Below are positions 39,406 to 47,103 of a stretch of DNA of 64,000 nucleotides, one piece after another. The notes under the pieces are model-generated. The model worked only from the letters and a program-made list of their open reading frames with translations, was not told the origin of the DNA and did not search any database. Position 1 is the first letter of the stretch. Each line of letters starts with the position of its first letter. This DNA is from Noviherbaspirillum sp. UKPF54 (GTDB lineage Bacteria > Pseudomonadota > Gammaproteobacteria > Burkholderiales > Burkholderiaceae_D), in contig NZ_CP040128.1 in the NCBI RefSeq assembly GCF_007874125.1, positions 3,906,001 to 3,970,000 on the forward strand, written 5' to 3'. The position numbers and the translations under genes were made by a program.

Positions 39406-39972
39406 ATGACGATGCTGATTCTCGGACTTGTCCTGTTTCTCGGTATTCACCTGCTGCCGGTGCTGGCGCCCGTGCGCAACAAGCTGTTTGACGCGCTCGG
39501 CGAGCGCAAGTACAAGGGGTTGTTTTCGCTCGTTTCCGCCATTGGCCTGGCGCTGATCGTGGTCGGCTATGCGCGCGCGCCGAGCGAGCCGCAGCTGTTC
39601 GCGCCGTCCGCGGCCGCGCTCAGGATTGCGCCGGGCGCGATGATCATCAGCTTCATCCTGCTGGCAGCGGCCAACATGAAAACCCACATCCGCCGCGTGC
39701 TGCGACATCCGATGCTGCTCGGCGTGGGCATCTGGGCCGCGGTCCACCTGGCTGCCAACGGCGAGACAAAAGCCACCGTCTTGTTCGGCGCCTTCCTCGC
39801 GTACGCGCTCGTCGATCTGGCATCGGCCATCGGCAGGCATGCGGTGAAATCGTTTGTGCCGGCGGCGCGCCAGGACGTCATCGCAGTGGTGGCGGGAACG
39901 GCGCTGGCGCTGCTGGTGATGGCCTTTCACCGCGCGCTGTTCGGCGTGGCGGCGGTGAGCTGGAGCATGTAG
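39406..39972 (+). CDS. NnrU family membrane protein
   Basis: The 188-aa protein with about five TM segments begins MTMLILGLVLFLGIHLLPVLAPVRNKL, the NnrU signature (also seen in plant Z-ISO). It continues with the histidine-containing segments MKTHIRRVLRHPMLLGVGIWAAVHLAANG. NnrU members were named for a link to nitric-oxide reduction; some bind heme. No denitrification genes adjoin it. An AAGGAGAG site precedes the ATG. Confidence 0.88.
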   Translation: MTMLILGLVLFLGIHLLPVLAPVRNKLFDALGERKYKGLFSLVSAIGLALIVVGYARAPSEPQLFAPSAAALRIAPGAMIISFILLAAANMKTHIRRVLRHPMLLGVGIWAAVHLAANGETKATVLFGAFLAYALVDLASAIGRHAVKSFVPAARQDVIAVVAGTALALLVMAFHRALFGVAAVSWSM

Positions 39973-39990
39973 GGCGGGGCTCGACCAGCC

Positions 39991-40884
39991 CTATGCGTGG
40001 AGGCTGTCGACCAGGAAGTCGATGAAGGCGCGTACCTTGGCTGGCTGGTTGCGCCGGCTCGGGTAGTACACGAACAGGTCGGCCGGCGCCGGCCTGTAGT
40101 CCTTAAGCACTACCTGAAGCCGGCCGCTTTCCAGGTAGCGCGCCACATCCCACTCCGAGCGCATCAGGATGCCGTGGCCGTCGAGCGCCCAGTTCTGCAC
40201 CACGTCACCGTCGTTGCTCGACAAGGTGCCATCGACCTTCACCGTTTCCGTCTTGCGCCCCTTGGTCAGGCGCCAGATGCCGTGCGCATCATCGTTCTGC
40301 CGGTGAATGATGCAGCGGTGGCGCGCCAGGTCGTGCGGTGTCTTCGGCTCGCCGAATTGTTTCAAGTAGGCGGGCGAGGCGCACAGAAAGCGCCGGTTCG
40401 CCATCACCTTGCGCGCCGACAGGCGCGAGTCGGGCAGTTCGCCGAATCGGATACCCAGATCGAACGCTTCCTCCACCAGGTTCAGCGGCCGGTCCGTCAA
40501 CTGCAGCTGCACCTCGACGTCGGGATAGCGCCGCGCGAAAGCGGAAATCAATGGCGCCACCGTAGTGCGGCCGAAGCCGAGCGTGGCGTTTATGCGCAGC
40601 AATCCCTTGGGCGCATCGCGCGTGCTGGCCACCTGTTCTTCCATCGCGCGAATCTCATCGAGGATGCGGCCCGCATGCGCGAGATACAACTCGCCTTCGC
40701 TGGTCAGGCTGACCATGCGCGTCGTGCGGTTGACCAGGCGCACGCCCAAGCGCTGTTCAAGTTGCGCCAGGCGCTTGGTGACGGCCGGCGGCGTGATGTT
40801 GAGCTCGCGCGCGGTGGCCGACAGGCTGGCCTTCTTGGCAAGCAGCACGAAGAACGCAAGCTCGGAAGAGGTGTCGTATTTCAC
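39991..40884 (-). CDS. LysR-family transcriptional regulator
   Basis: The 297-aa LTTR has an N-terminal winged helix-turn-helix (about 5-62; ATARELNITPPAVTKRLAQLEQRLG) and a substrate-binding domain (about 90-295). It is divergent from the D(-)-tartrate dehydratase gene with a 122-bp gap, the classical arrangement of a LysR activator and its target. The inducer is therefore probably tartrate or a related hydroxyacid, by inference from position only. Confidence 0.92.
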   Translation of the reverse strand: MKYDTSSELAFFVLLAKKASLSATARELNITPPAVTKRLAQLEQRLGVRLVNRTTRMVSLTSEGELYLAHAGRILDEIRAMEEQVASTRDAPKGLLRINATLGFGRTTVAPLISAFARRYPDVEVQLQLTDRPLNLVEEAFDLGIRFGELPDSRLSARKVMANRRFLCASPAYLKQFGEPKTPHDLARHRCIIHRQNDDAHGIWRLTKGRKTETVKVDGTLSSNDGDVVQNWALDGHGILMRSEWDVARYLESGRLQVVLKDYRPAPADLFVYYPSRRNQPAKVRAFIDFLVDSLHA

Positions 40885-41006
40885 TTCAGGTGAATAATGG
40901 TTTGCGTGGTGGTGAATTATAGAACCTCTGATCTTGCGTATGCTGGCGCCTTGCAGATCACCCGAACATCCGGCGCATCACGATGCGCCCTGCCAGGAGC
41001 ACCACC

Positions 41007-42173
41007 ATGAAGATTGTTGAAATCCGCGAAAAAACCCTTCCGATCAGCTCGTCGATCCGCAATGCCTACATCGACTTTTCCAAGATGACCTTGAGCCTGG
41101 TGGCGGTCATCACCGACGTGGTCCGCGACGGCAAGCCGGTGGTCGGCTACGGCTTCAATTCCAACGGCCGCTACGGTCAGGGCAGTCTGATGCGCGAGCG
41201 CTTCATTCCGCGCATCCTGCAGGCCGATCCGGCCACGCTGCTCAACGACGCCGGCACCAATCTCGATGCGCACAAGATCTGGAACTGCATGTACACCAAC
41301 GAAAAACCGGGCGGCCACGGCGAGCGCTCGGTGGCGATCGGCACCATCGACATGGCGGTGTGGGACGCGGTGGCGAAGATCGAGAACAAGCCCTTGTTCC
41401 GCCTCCTGGCCGACCGCTACAACAATGGCCAGTTCAACAAGAAGGTGTTCGTGTACGCGGCCGGCGGCTACTACCATCCGGGCCAGGACCTGAACGCGCT
41501 GAAGGACGAGATGCGCAGCTACATCGACCGCGGCTACACGGTGGTGAAAAAGAAGATCGGCGGCGCCTCGCTCGACGAGGACCTGCGCCGCATCGACGCC
41601 ATCCTGTCGGTGCTGGGCGACGGGCAGAAGCTGGCGGTCGACGCCAACGGCCGCTTCGACATGGACACCGCCATCGCGTATGCCAAGGCGCTGTCGCAGT
41701 ACGACCTGTTCTGGTACGAGGAGGCGGGCGACCCGCTCGACTTCGAGCTGCAGGCGATGCTGCGCAACTACTACGACAAGCCGATGGCGACCGGCGAGAA
41801 CCTGTTCTCGATGCAGGATGCGCGCAACCTGATCCGCTACGGCGGCATGCGGCCCGACCGCGACTGGCTGCAGTTCGACTGCGCGCTCTCCTACGGCCTG
41901 GTCGAGTACCTGCGCACGCTCGACATGCTGCACCAGCACGGCTGGTCGGCCTCGCGCTGCATTCCGCACGGCGGGCACCAGATGTCGCTCAACATCGCGG
42001 CCGGCCTCGGCCTGGGCGGCAACGAATCGTACCCGGATCTGTTCCAGCCGTTCGGCGGCTTCCCGGATGGCGTCAAGGTGGTTAACGGCTACGTGACGAT
42101 GCCGGACCTGCCCGGCATCGGCTTCGAAGGCAAGGCGAACCTGTACGCCGAAATGCGGGCGCTGAGCAGCTGA
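41007..42173 (+). CDS. tarD: D(-)-tartrate dehydratase (enolase superfamily)
   Basis: The 388-aa protein belongs to the mandelate-racemase group of the enolase superfamily and closely resembles my memory of the characterised Bradyrhizobium D-tartrate dehydratase. It has the N-terminal ISSSIRNAYIDFSKMT and FNSNGRYGQG, the KxK base in VVKKKIGG (Lys183) and metal ligands in VDANGRF (Asp212), YEEAGDP and TGEN. The general acid/base His lies in CIPHGGHQMS. It would convert D-tartrate to oxaloacetate, which pckG could use. An AGGAGC site fixes the start. The LysR gene upstream likely controls it. Confidence 0.88.
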   Translation: MKIVEIREKTLPISSSIRNAYIDFSKMTLSLVAVITDVVRDGKPVVGYGFNSNGRYGQGSLMRERFIPRILQADPATLLNDAGTNLDAHKIWNCMYTNEKPGGHGERSVAIGTIDMAVWDAVAKIENKPLFRLLADRYNNGQFNKKVFVYAAGGYYHPGQDLNALKDEMRSYIDRGYTVVKKKIGGASLDEDLRRIDAILSVLGDGQKLAVDANGRFDMDTAIAYAKALSQYDLFWYEEAGDPLDFELQAMLRNYYDKPMATGENLFSMQDARNLIRYGGMRPDRDWLQFDCALSYGLVEYLRTLDMLHQHGWSASRCIPHGGHQMSLNIAAGLGLGGNESYPDLFQPFGGFPDGVKVVNGYVTMPDLPGIGFEGKANLYAEMRALSS

Positions 42174-42210
42174 CGGCGGTGGGCGCCATGCGGGGCCCGC
42201 ATTCGGCCAA

Positions 42211-42227
42211 GAATGCCTAACAAAACC
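42211..42227 (+). repeat. Left 17-bp inverted repeat of IS5-family element
   Basis: GAATGCCTAACAAAACC overlaps the end of the IS5-type transposase reading frame (its stop lies at 42217-42219), as terminal repeats of such elements often do. Its partner is at 46065-46081. Confidence 0.65.
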
Positions 42228-42819
42228 GTTCGACACACCGCCAACAGATGAGCGAGCAGGCAAGCGAAAGGAACGCCTGATGGATGTCTGCCCGTCGCTC
42301 ATGTCGAATACGCAGTCTGCGAAAGCGGTGTAGCCCACCTAAGGTACGCTCGACGGCCGAACGCCATCGACCCAGCCTTTCCCGCGACTCGACGCCATAG
42401 CGTGCGATCCTTGCTGTAATCCCTCGACGCCGCAGCCGAGTTTGCCACGATCGGTCGGATTTCGCCCCGTATGCTCGCCACCAGCGGGGGCCGGTACACT
42501 GGCGGCATCAACGCTAACTCGATCCCACATGATCTGGTCGTGCTCGCGGAACCGTCGCAGAATCGCCTCGTGGATACGCTGCCAGAAGCCGGCTAGTATC
42601 CATTCGTGAATGGCGACGCCAGCATGTCATGCCACTGCCGCAGCCGAGTTCGCGCGGCAGGCACTCCCACGGTATTCCAGTCTTGAGGACAAACAGGATT
42701 CCAGTTAGGGCCGCGCGATCATCGATACGTGGCCGTCCGCCTTTGGGCGATCGGCGGTGGACCGGAAGATGAGCTGCGATAAGTGACCAAATCTCCTCTG
42801 CAAAAAGAGCTTGGGCCAT
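42217..42819 (-). pseudogene. IS5-family transposase remnant, frameshifted
   Basis: The N-terminal part (42819 leftward, MAQALFAEEIWSLIAAHLPV, then GRPRIDDRAALTGILFVLKTGIPWE) is the DUF4096-type start of IS5-family transposases. The middle continues in another frame (SVDAASVPAPAGGEHTGRNP). The C-terminal end, RRLRIRHERRADIHQAFLSL to CWRCVERFC, sits in a third region. Parts between are missing, so at least two frameshifts or small deletions have inactivated it. Length is about 600 bp against roughly 750-800 for an intact gene. Confidence 0.85.
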
Positions 42820-42986
42820 GGCATCAGTCTGTTTGCAAACACGGACGCCGTTAATGCCCTGAGTGAGCCTGCGTACGTCCGCTATCGACCATTGCAGACA
42901 TTCAGACTATCTTCACCTAACCATATGTTCGGTTTTGGCAGTAGAACCTTGGCACGGTGGGATGCTAGACCACTGGCAAACGAAAA

Positions 42987-43862
42987 TTACTGCAGTGAGG
43001 GAATAGATTGTAATTTGTCTGGGTTACGTACCACATATATACGGGAGATTTCACCATCGTCAACGCAGAATGATTGTACTGACTCAACCTTTCCGTCAAT
43101 GTATCGAATCAACCCGGGTTCGCCATTTACGCGTGCCATCTTATAGACGACCCGTTCAGGGAACGCATGTTCGACTGCCCAATACAGTCCTGCTACACGT
43201 CCGGTCCCGACGAGGAGCTTGTCCAGGGACGGTACTTTCCCTCCACCGTCCGCCCTGTACTCGACATCTGCCGACAACAGTGACTTCATTGCATCGCGAT
43301 CAGCACTAGCTGCCGCTTTCATAAAATTGTCGAGGACGGCACGGTGCATATTTTTTGAGACTGTAAAACGTGGACGCTCCTGACGTATCCGCTCCTGTGC
43401 TCGATGGACGAGCTGCCTGCAGGCTGCTTCGCTTTTGCCAAGCATGGCTGAAAGCTCATCATAATCACAGTCGAATACTTTTCGCATCAAGAAGGCGGCA
43501 CGCTCTTCCGGCGTCAGTCGTTCCAACACCCAGAGCATGGCGACAGAAACCTCGCTTGCCAATTCGGCAGCAGCCTCAGGGGTGTCTTCGACCATCTCGA
43601 CCACAGGTTCTGGAATCCACCAGCCGCTGTAGGCTTCGCGCTCATTTTTTAGGCTTCGCAAGCGATCTATCGACAGCCGCGTCGTGATGGTCACCAGCCA
43701 GGCTTCAGCCGACCTCACTTCATCATGCCTACTTGCGCTGAAGCGCAGCCAAGCATCCTGGACGATGTCTTCCGCGTCGGCGCGCATGCCGAGCATTCGA
43801 TAGGCAATCAGAAATAGACGGGGGCGTAACGTTTCGAACACGAGCAGGTCGGCGGACTTCAT
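42987..43862 (-). CDS. ECF41-type RNA polymerase sigma factor
   Basis: The 291-aa protein has sigma region 2 (about 5-75, including AEDIVQDAWLRF), a linker with GWWIPEP (near 80-86), region 4 (about 105-165) and a C-terminal SnoaL-like extension (about 170-291). The extension contains DGGGK (205-209) and NPDK (280-283). These are hallmarks of the ECF41 group, in which the extension replaces an anti-sigma factor. It is divergent from a COE gene, the typical ECF41 partner. Its own start is preceded by CGTCACA-N16-CGTC, so it is probably autoregulated. Codon usage is less GC-rich than neighbours, suggesting transfer. Confidence 0.92.
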   Translation of the reverse strand: MKSADLLVFETLRPRLFLIAYRMLGMRADAEDIVQDAWLRFSASRHDEVRSAEAWLVTITTRLSIDRLRSLKNEREAYSGWWIPEPVVEMVEDTPEAAAELASEVSVAMLWVLERLTPEERAAFLMRKVFDCDYDELSAMLGKSEAACRQLVHRAQERIRQERPRFTVSKNMHRAVLDNFMKAAASADRDAMKSLLSADVEYRADGGGKVPSLDKLLVGTGRVAGLYWAVEHAFPERVVYKMARVNGEPGLIRYIDGKVESVQSFCVDDGEISRIYVVRNPDKLQSIPSLQ

Positions 43863-43893
43863 GGCTACCTTGGACTAGGAATCATACGTTCTA

Positions 43894-43920
43894 GACGATC
43901 CAGCACCGACCGTTGTGACG
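43894..43920 (-). promoter_or_regulatory. ECF41-type promoter of the sigma gene
   Basis: Read on the minus strand: CGTCACA (43914-43920), 16-bp spacer, CGTC (43894-43897). This differs by one base from the TGTCACA-N16-CGTC consensus reported for ECF41. The predicted start gives a leader of about 25 nt to the sigma ATG. Confidence 0.8.
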
Positions 43921-43934
43921 AATCCATCGGTGTT

Positions 43935-43961
43935 TGTCACAGCAAGACAACGCTACACGTC
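43935..43961 (+). promoter_or_regulatory. ECF41-type promoter of the COE gene
   Basis: TGTCACA (43935-43941), 16-bp spacer, CGTC (43958-43961): an exact consensus match. It lies back-to-back with the sigma-gene promoter, with 14 bp between the two -35 elements. It excludes a longer coding start for the COE gene. Confidence 0.87.
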
Positions 43962-44029
43962 TTGTAGAAAGCGGCGGGCAGGTCTCGCCGGACACACGAC
44001 CAATCACCTCACGAAAGGAACTACGAACA

Positions 44030-44479
44030 ATGAATCGCGCAAACTGGTTTCAAGTCTCGCAGGAAGGCGCCAAGGCGCTGGGAGCGCTGCACCATTACGC
44101 AACGACGGGGACAGGTCTGGAACCCGAACTTATTCACCTTGTCTTTCTTAGGGTTTCTCAATTAAATGGTTGCGCACACTGCATCGACGTCCACACCCGC
44201 GATCTCATCAAACACGGAATGTCTGTCGACAAGATTGTACTGGTGCCGGTGTGGGAAGAGGTCGAGTATTTGTTTTCGGACCAGGAACGTGCAGCCCTCG
44301 CATGGACGGAAGAGGTAACACGAGTGAGCGAAACCCATGCTTCAGATGAGGCATACTCGGCGGCATCGACCGCGTTTGGCGAAAAGGCTCTGGTCGAACT
44401 GACCATCGTGATCGCCGCCATGAATGCGATCAATCGCATGGGTATCAGCTTCCGTTTGAAACCACGTGCTAGAGCTTGA
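44030..44479 (+). CDS. Carboxymuconolactone decarboxylase / AhpD-like protein (COE partner)
   Basis: The 149-aa protein has an AhpD-like core with the CxxC motif NGCAHCIDVHTRD (near 46-58) and a downstream His in the same helix, followed by the helical ALVELTIVIAAMNAINRMGIS end. This family includes alkylhydroperoxidases and carboxymuconolactone decarboxylases. As the C of COE it is the standard target of ECF41 sigma factors. The ATG at 44030 is set by the promoter at 43935-43961 and an AAAGGAA site. A GC-rich hairpin (44488-44513) follows. Confidence 0.9.
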   Translation: MNRANWFQVSQEGAKALGALHHYATTGTGLEPELIHLVFLRVSQLNGCAHCIDVHTRDLIKHGMSVDKIVLVPVWEEVEYLFSDQERAALAWTEEVTRVSETHASDEAYSAASTAFGEKALVELTIVIAAMNAINRMGISFRLKPRARA

Positions 44480-44487
44480 AGAGATCC

Positions 44488-44513
44488 GGCGGGGAGCATC
44501 CTTGTTCCCCGCC
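44488..44513 (+). terminator. Hairpin after the COE gene
   Basis: GGCGGGGA (44488-44495) pairs with TCCCCGCC (44506-44513) over a 10-nt loop, 8 bp past the stop. No T tract follows, so termination would be weak. Confidence 0.5.
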
Positions 44514-44621
44514 CCGGCGACGATATCGAAGTGGCATCAACTTCTGCTTCTGGCCGATAGCGAACGGCCGGCAAGCCTCAGTGCACCCAGCTGTTGCCTT
44601 CAGAGCAACTAGAATGATGGG

Positions 44622-44634
44622 ATGGACTCCCCCC
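44622..44634 (+). repeat. Left subterminal inverted repeat of IS1111-like element
   Basis: ATGGACTCCCCCC is mirrored by GGGGGAGTCCAT at 46050-46061 and followed by a T run. It lies 74 bp before the transposase start. Confidence 0.75.
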
Positions 44635-44707
44635 GTTTTTTTACGTCAAAGCGTATGCGCTGGTCGACGTGGGGACGGGGATCAGCCTTCAACGAAAGGA
44701 GTCCACA

Positions 44708-45796
44708 ATGAATACTACTACTACCGTGGCCGTCGATCTGGCCAAGTCCGTATTTCAGCTTGCCGTGGCCGATTCCTCCTGGCGGGTTATCGAGCAGCAT
44801 CGATTGACGCGCAGCCAGTTCGAGCGCTGGTTCCTCAATCGCAACGTATCGCTGGTCATCATGGAAGCTTGCGGTTCGGCCCATCACTGGGCGCGCTGGC
44901 TCAATAGCCTGGGCATCGACGTACGCCTGCTGCCCGCCGCCTACATTCGCGCCTACGTTCGGCGCAACAAGACCGACGCAGCCGACGCCTGCGCCTTGCT
45001 GGAAGCGGCGCGCTGTGCCGACATTGCCCCGGTCAAAGTCAAATCGATTGAGCAGCAAGCCCTGCAGGGACTGCACCGCACCCGCTCGCTCTGGATGGGT
45101 ACCCGCACCTCGCGCATCAATGCCTTGCGCGGGTTCTGCCGCGAGTTCGGTATTTCCGTTGCGGCTGGCAGCCGCAACGGCCTGGAACAAATCAGCCGTG
45201 TGCTGGCCGATCCGCATTCGGCCGTGCCTAACCTGATCAGAGGCACCATGAAACTGCTGGTCGAGGAAATCCGCCTGCTCGAAGCCCGCATCGCGCAGCT
45301 CGAACGCGAACTGACTACCTTGGCCAAGCAGAGTGCCGCCTGCACAACATTGCTGTCGATTCCCGGCATCGGCTTGCTGACTGCCACGGCAATGGTCGCC
45401 GCCACCAGCGGCAACGTGCAGCACTTCCGCGATGCACGCCACTTTGCCAGCTGGTTCGGCCTCACCCCTAAGGAATATTCGTCCGGCAGCACGCGTTACC
45501 TGGGGCGCATCTCCAAGCGCGGGGACCGCTACCTGCGCATGCTGCTCACCCATGGTGCACGCTCGGTCTTGCGTGCGGCCAGCGTGGCCCAGGCCGCCGG
45601 CAGACGACTCGATGGGTTGCGGCAATGGGCGTTGGCCGTTCAAGCGCGCAGCAACCATAACAAAGCCGCGTGCGCGCTGGCCAACAAGCTGGCCCGCATT
45701 TGCTATGCGGCGTTGCGTGACGCCGAGCCGTACACGGGAGTCGTCACCCGCATGAAGAAAAAGATGGAACGCACCGCGTATGCGATGCCGGCCTGA
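44708..45796 (+). CDS. IS110-family transposase (DEDD recombinase)
   Basis: The 362-aa protein has the N-terminal RuvC-like DEDD domain (VAVDLAKSVFQLAV near 7-20, VRRNKTDAADACALLEA near 90-106) and the C-terminal Transposase_20 domain (LSIPGIGLLTATAMVAATS near 217-235, with a conserved serine in the ARHFASWFGL / GSTRYLGRISKRGDRYLRMLL block). Length is typical and no disruption is seen, so it may be active. An AAAGGAGT site precedes the ATG. IS110 enzymes act with a guide (bridge/seek) RNA encoded in the element. Confidence 0.95.
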   Translation: MNTTTTVAVDLAKSVFQLAVADSSWRVIEQHRLTRSQFERWFLNRNVSLVIMEACGSAHHWARWLNSLGIDVRLLPAAYIRAYVRRNKTDAADACALLEAARCADIAPVKVKSIEQQALQGLHRTRSLWMGTRTSRINALRGFCREFGISVAAGSRNGLEQISRVLADPHSAVPNLIRGTMKLLVEEIRLLEARIAQLERELTTLAKQSAACTTLLSIPGIGLLTATAMVAATSGNVQHFRDARHFASWFGLTPKEYSSGSTRYLGRISKRGDRYLRMLLTHGARSVLRAASVAQAAGRRLDGLRQWALAVQARSNHNKAACALANKLARICYAALRDAEPYTGVVTRMKKKMERTAYAMPA

Positions 45797-46049
45797 ACAA
45801 CCTGAGTTGACTTTAACCCGCCCGCCTTTGCACAGAGATTGATCGCCTATCATGGCAACCAGGGAAATCCCCACACTGTTTGACGCCGATAACTCTTCCG
45901 GCAGCATGCCTGCCGCTCGTAACGATTGGCGCAACGGTGACGCAGATTCCATGTCGGCACGGGCCGTTAAAGAGCCCATCATAGATGCCGGATATACGAC
46001 TGCAGGCTTCTCCCTCATGCCATCCCTATCGATCAGTTTCTTGTACCTT
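45797..46049 (+). ncRNA. Candidate guide-RNA region of the IS1111-like element
   Basis: This non-coding right segment of about 250 bp lies between the transposase stop and the right subterminal repeat. In IS1111-group elements this position encodes the seekRNA that specifies target and donor. I see no gene in it. The RNA ends and loops were not resolved by eye. Confidence 0.4.
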
Positions 46050-46081
46050 GGGGGAGTCCATATAGGTTTTGTTAGGCGCTC
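46050..46081 (-). repeat. Right IS1111-like repeat abutting right IS5-type repeat
   Basis: GGGGGAGTCCAT (46050-46061) is the right subterminal repeat of the IS110-family element. It is followed three bases later by GGTTTTGTTAGGCGCTC (46065-46081), the inverted partner of 42211-42227. The last base touches the stop codon of the GGDEF gene (46081-46083). Confidence 0.7.
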
Positions 46082-47103
46082 TAAGCCGAACCGGCGCGGC
46101 GCACCACGCGATTGCGGCCCGTTTCCTTGGCCTGGTACAAGGCGTCGTCGGCTTGCTTGAGCCAGGCGTCCATCGACTCGTCGCGCCGCCGTTCGCTCAC
46201 GCCGATACTGACCGTGACGGGCGCGGCATGCGTGCAGAATTGGCCCGCCACCGCCACGCGCAGCGCCTCGGCCAGCCGCAGCGCGTCGTCTTCATGCGTG
46301 TCCGGCAACAGCAGCAGGAATTCTTCGCCGCCGGTGCGAAACAGCAGGTCGCGCTGGCGTGCGTGGCCGTTGATGACGGCCACCATTTCCCGCAGCACCT
46401 GGTCGCCCGCAGCGTGGCCGTGGCTGTCGTTGATACGCTTGAAGTGATCGATGTCGATCAGCAGCAGCGACGCCGGCGTACCGTCGCGGCGACTGCGCGC
46501 GATCGCATGGTCGAGGCAGGATTCCATGTGGCGGCGATTGTAGGCGCCGGTGAGCGGATCGACACAGCTTTGCGCGACCAGCCGGTGATGCAGGTCGTCG
46601 ACGATGTTGAGCGCGAGATTGATCAAAAGGATGGTCAGCAGCAGCGTGACGAAATAGCGCACCGTCGCGTCCAGCCCGGCCAGCTGATACACCATCAGGC
46701 TGGTGCCGACCAGTTGCAGCAGGCAATAGACGTTCGCCACGCGGCGCGATAGCGCGAAGTGAAACAGCAGCACGACCGGGTACGACCACAGCGCGCCGCT
46801 GAAGCCCTGCCAGCGCATGGTCAGCAAGACGCCGGCAATGGCAGGGATCAGGATCAGCGCGAAGGGCACCGGCGGCCGGCGCTTGCGGCGGATGGCGATG
46901 GCGTCGACGGCAAGGATCAGAATGCCGAACGCGTCGCCGATGCCGAGCGCGTACTGGCCTTGCATGAAATTCTTGATCGCCACCGGCAGCATCACGACGA
47001 TGGCCACGATGGCGAGCATGTAGATCACGCGGCCGCGATACGCGGCCAGCGCGTCGTTACGCTCCCTCATGCCGAAAATGGCGGGCCGCGCGATCCTGCT
47101 CAT
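46081..47103 (-). CDS. Membrane diguanylate cyclase (GGDEF)
   Basis: The 340-aa protein has an N-terminal membrane domain of about five or six TM segments (about 25-165) and a C-terminal GGDEF domain (about 175-335) with the active motif RTGGEEFLLLLP (near 261-272) and DIDHFKRINDSHGH. It should synthesise cyclic-di-GMP. Its 5' end overlaps the stop of the upstream GGDEF-EAL gene by 4 bp. The insertion island begins exactly at its stop codon, so the island may have cut off a downstream part of the transcript. Confidence 0.93.
   Translation of the reverse strand: MSRIARPAIFGMRERNDALAAYRGRVIYMLAIVAIVVMLPVAIKNFMQGQYALGIGDAFGILILAVDAIAIRRKRRPPVPFALILIPAIAGVLLTMRWQGFSGALWSYPVVLLFHFALSRRVANVYCLLQLVGTSLMVYQLAGLDATVRYFVTLLLTILLINLALNIVDDLHHRLVAQSCVDPLTGAYNRRHMESCLDHAIARSRRDGTPASLLLIDIDHFKRINDSHGHAAGDQVLREMVAVINGHARQRDLLFRTGGEEFLLLLPDTHEDDALRLAEALRVAVAGQFCTHAAPVTVSIGVSERRRDESMDAWLKQADDALYQAKETGRNRVVRRAGSA

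Larger units (their letters stand above)
44615..46064 (+). mobile_element. IS110-family insertion sequence, IS1111-like
   Basis: A DEDD transposase gene is flanked by subterminal inverted repeats ATGGACTCCCCCC (44622-44634) and GGGGGAGTCCAT (46050-46061), which match over 12 bp. Such subterminal repeats mark the IS1111 group; true ends lie a few bases outside and are only approximate here. The right end abuts the IS5-type terminal repeat. A 260-bp non-coding right segment may encode the element's guide RNA. Confidence 0.75.
42211..46081. mobile_element. Nested insertion island bracketed by 17-bp inverted repeats
   Basis: GAATGCCTAACAAAACC (42211-42227) and the complement of GGTTTTGTTAGGCGCTC (46065-46081) match at 15 of 17 bases. 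Between them lie a decayed IS5-family transposase, an ECF41 sigma gene, a COE gene and an IS110-family element. The interior from 42.8 to 44.5 kb is visibly less GC-rich than its surroundings. The outer repeats look like the two ends of the IS5-family element, into which the rest appears inserted. No target duplication was recognised. Confidence 0.6.

Noticed and set aside
24387..39972. A denitrification locus suggested by nsrR and an NnrU-family gene
   Set aside because: They are 15 kb apart, and no nitrite, nitric-oxide or nitrous-oxide reductase gene lies in the window.
42211..46081. Target-site duplication for the IS-bounded island
   Set aside because: Flanks (CCAA before, TAAG after) do not match, so I cannot claim a single transposition event.
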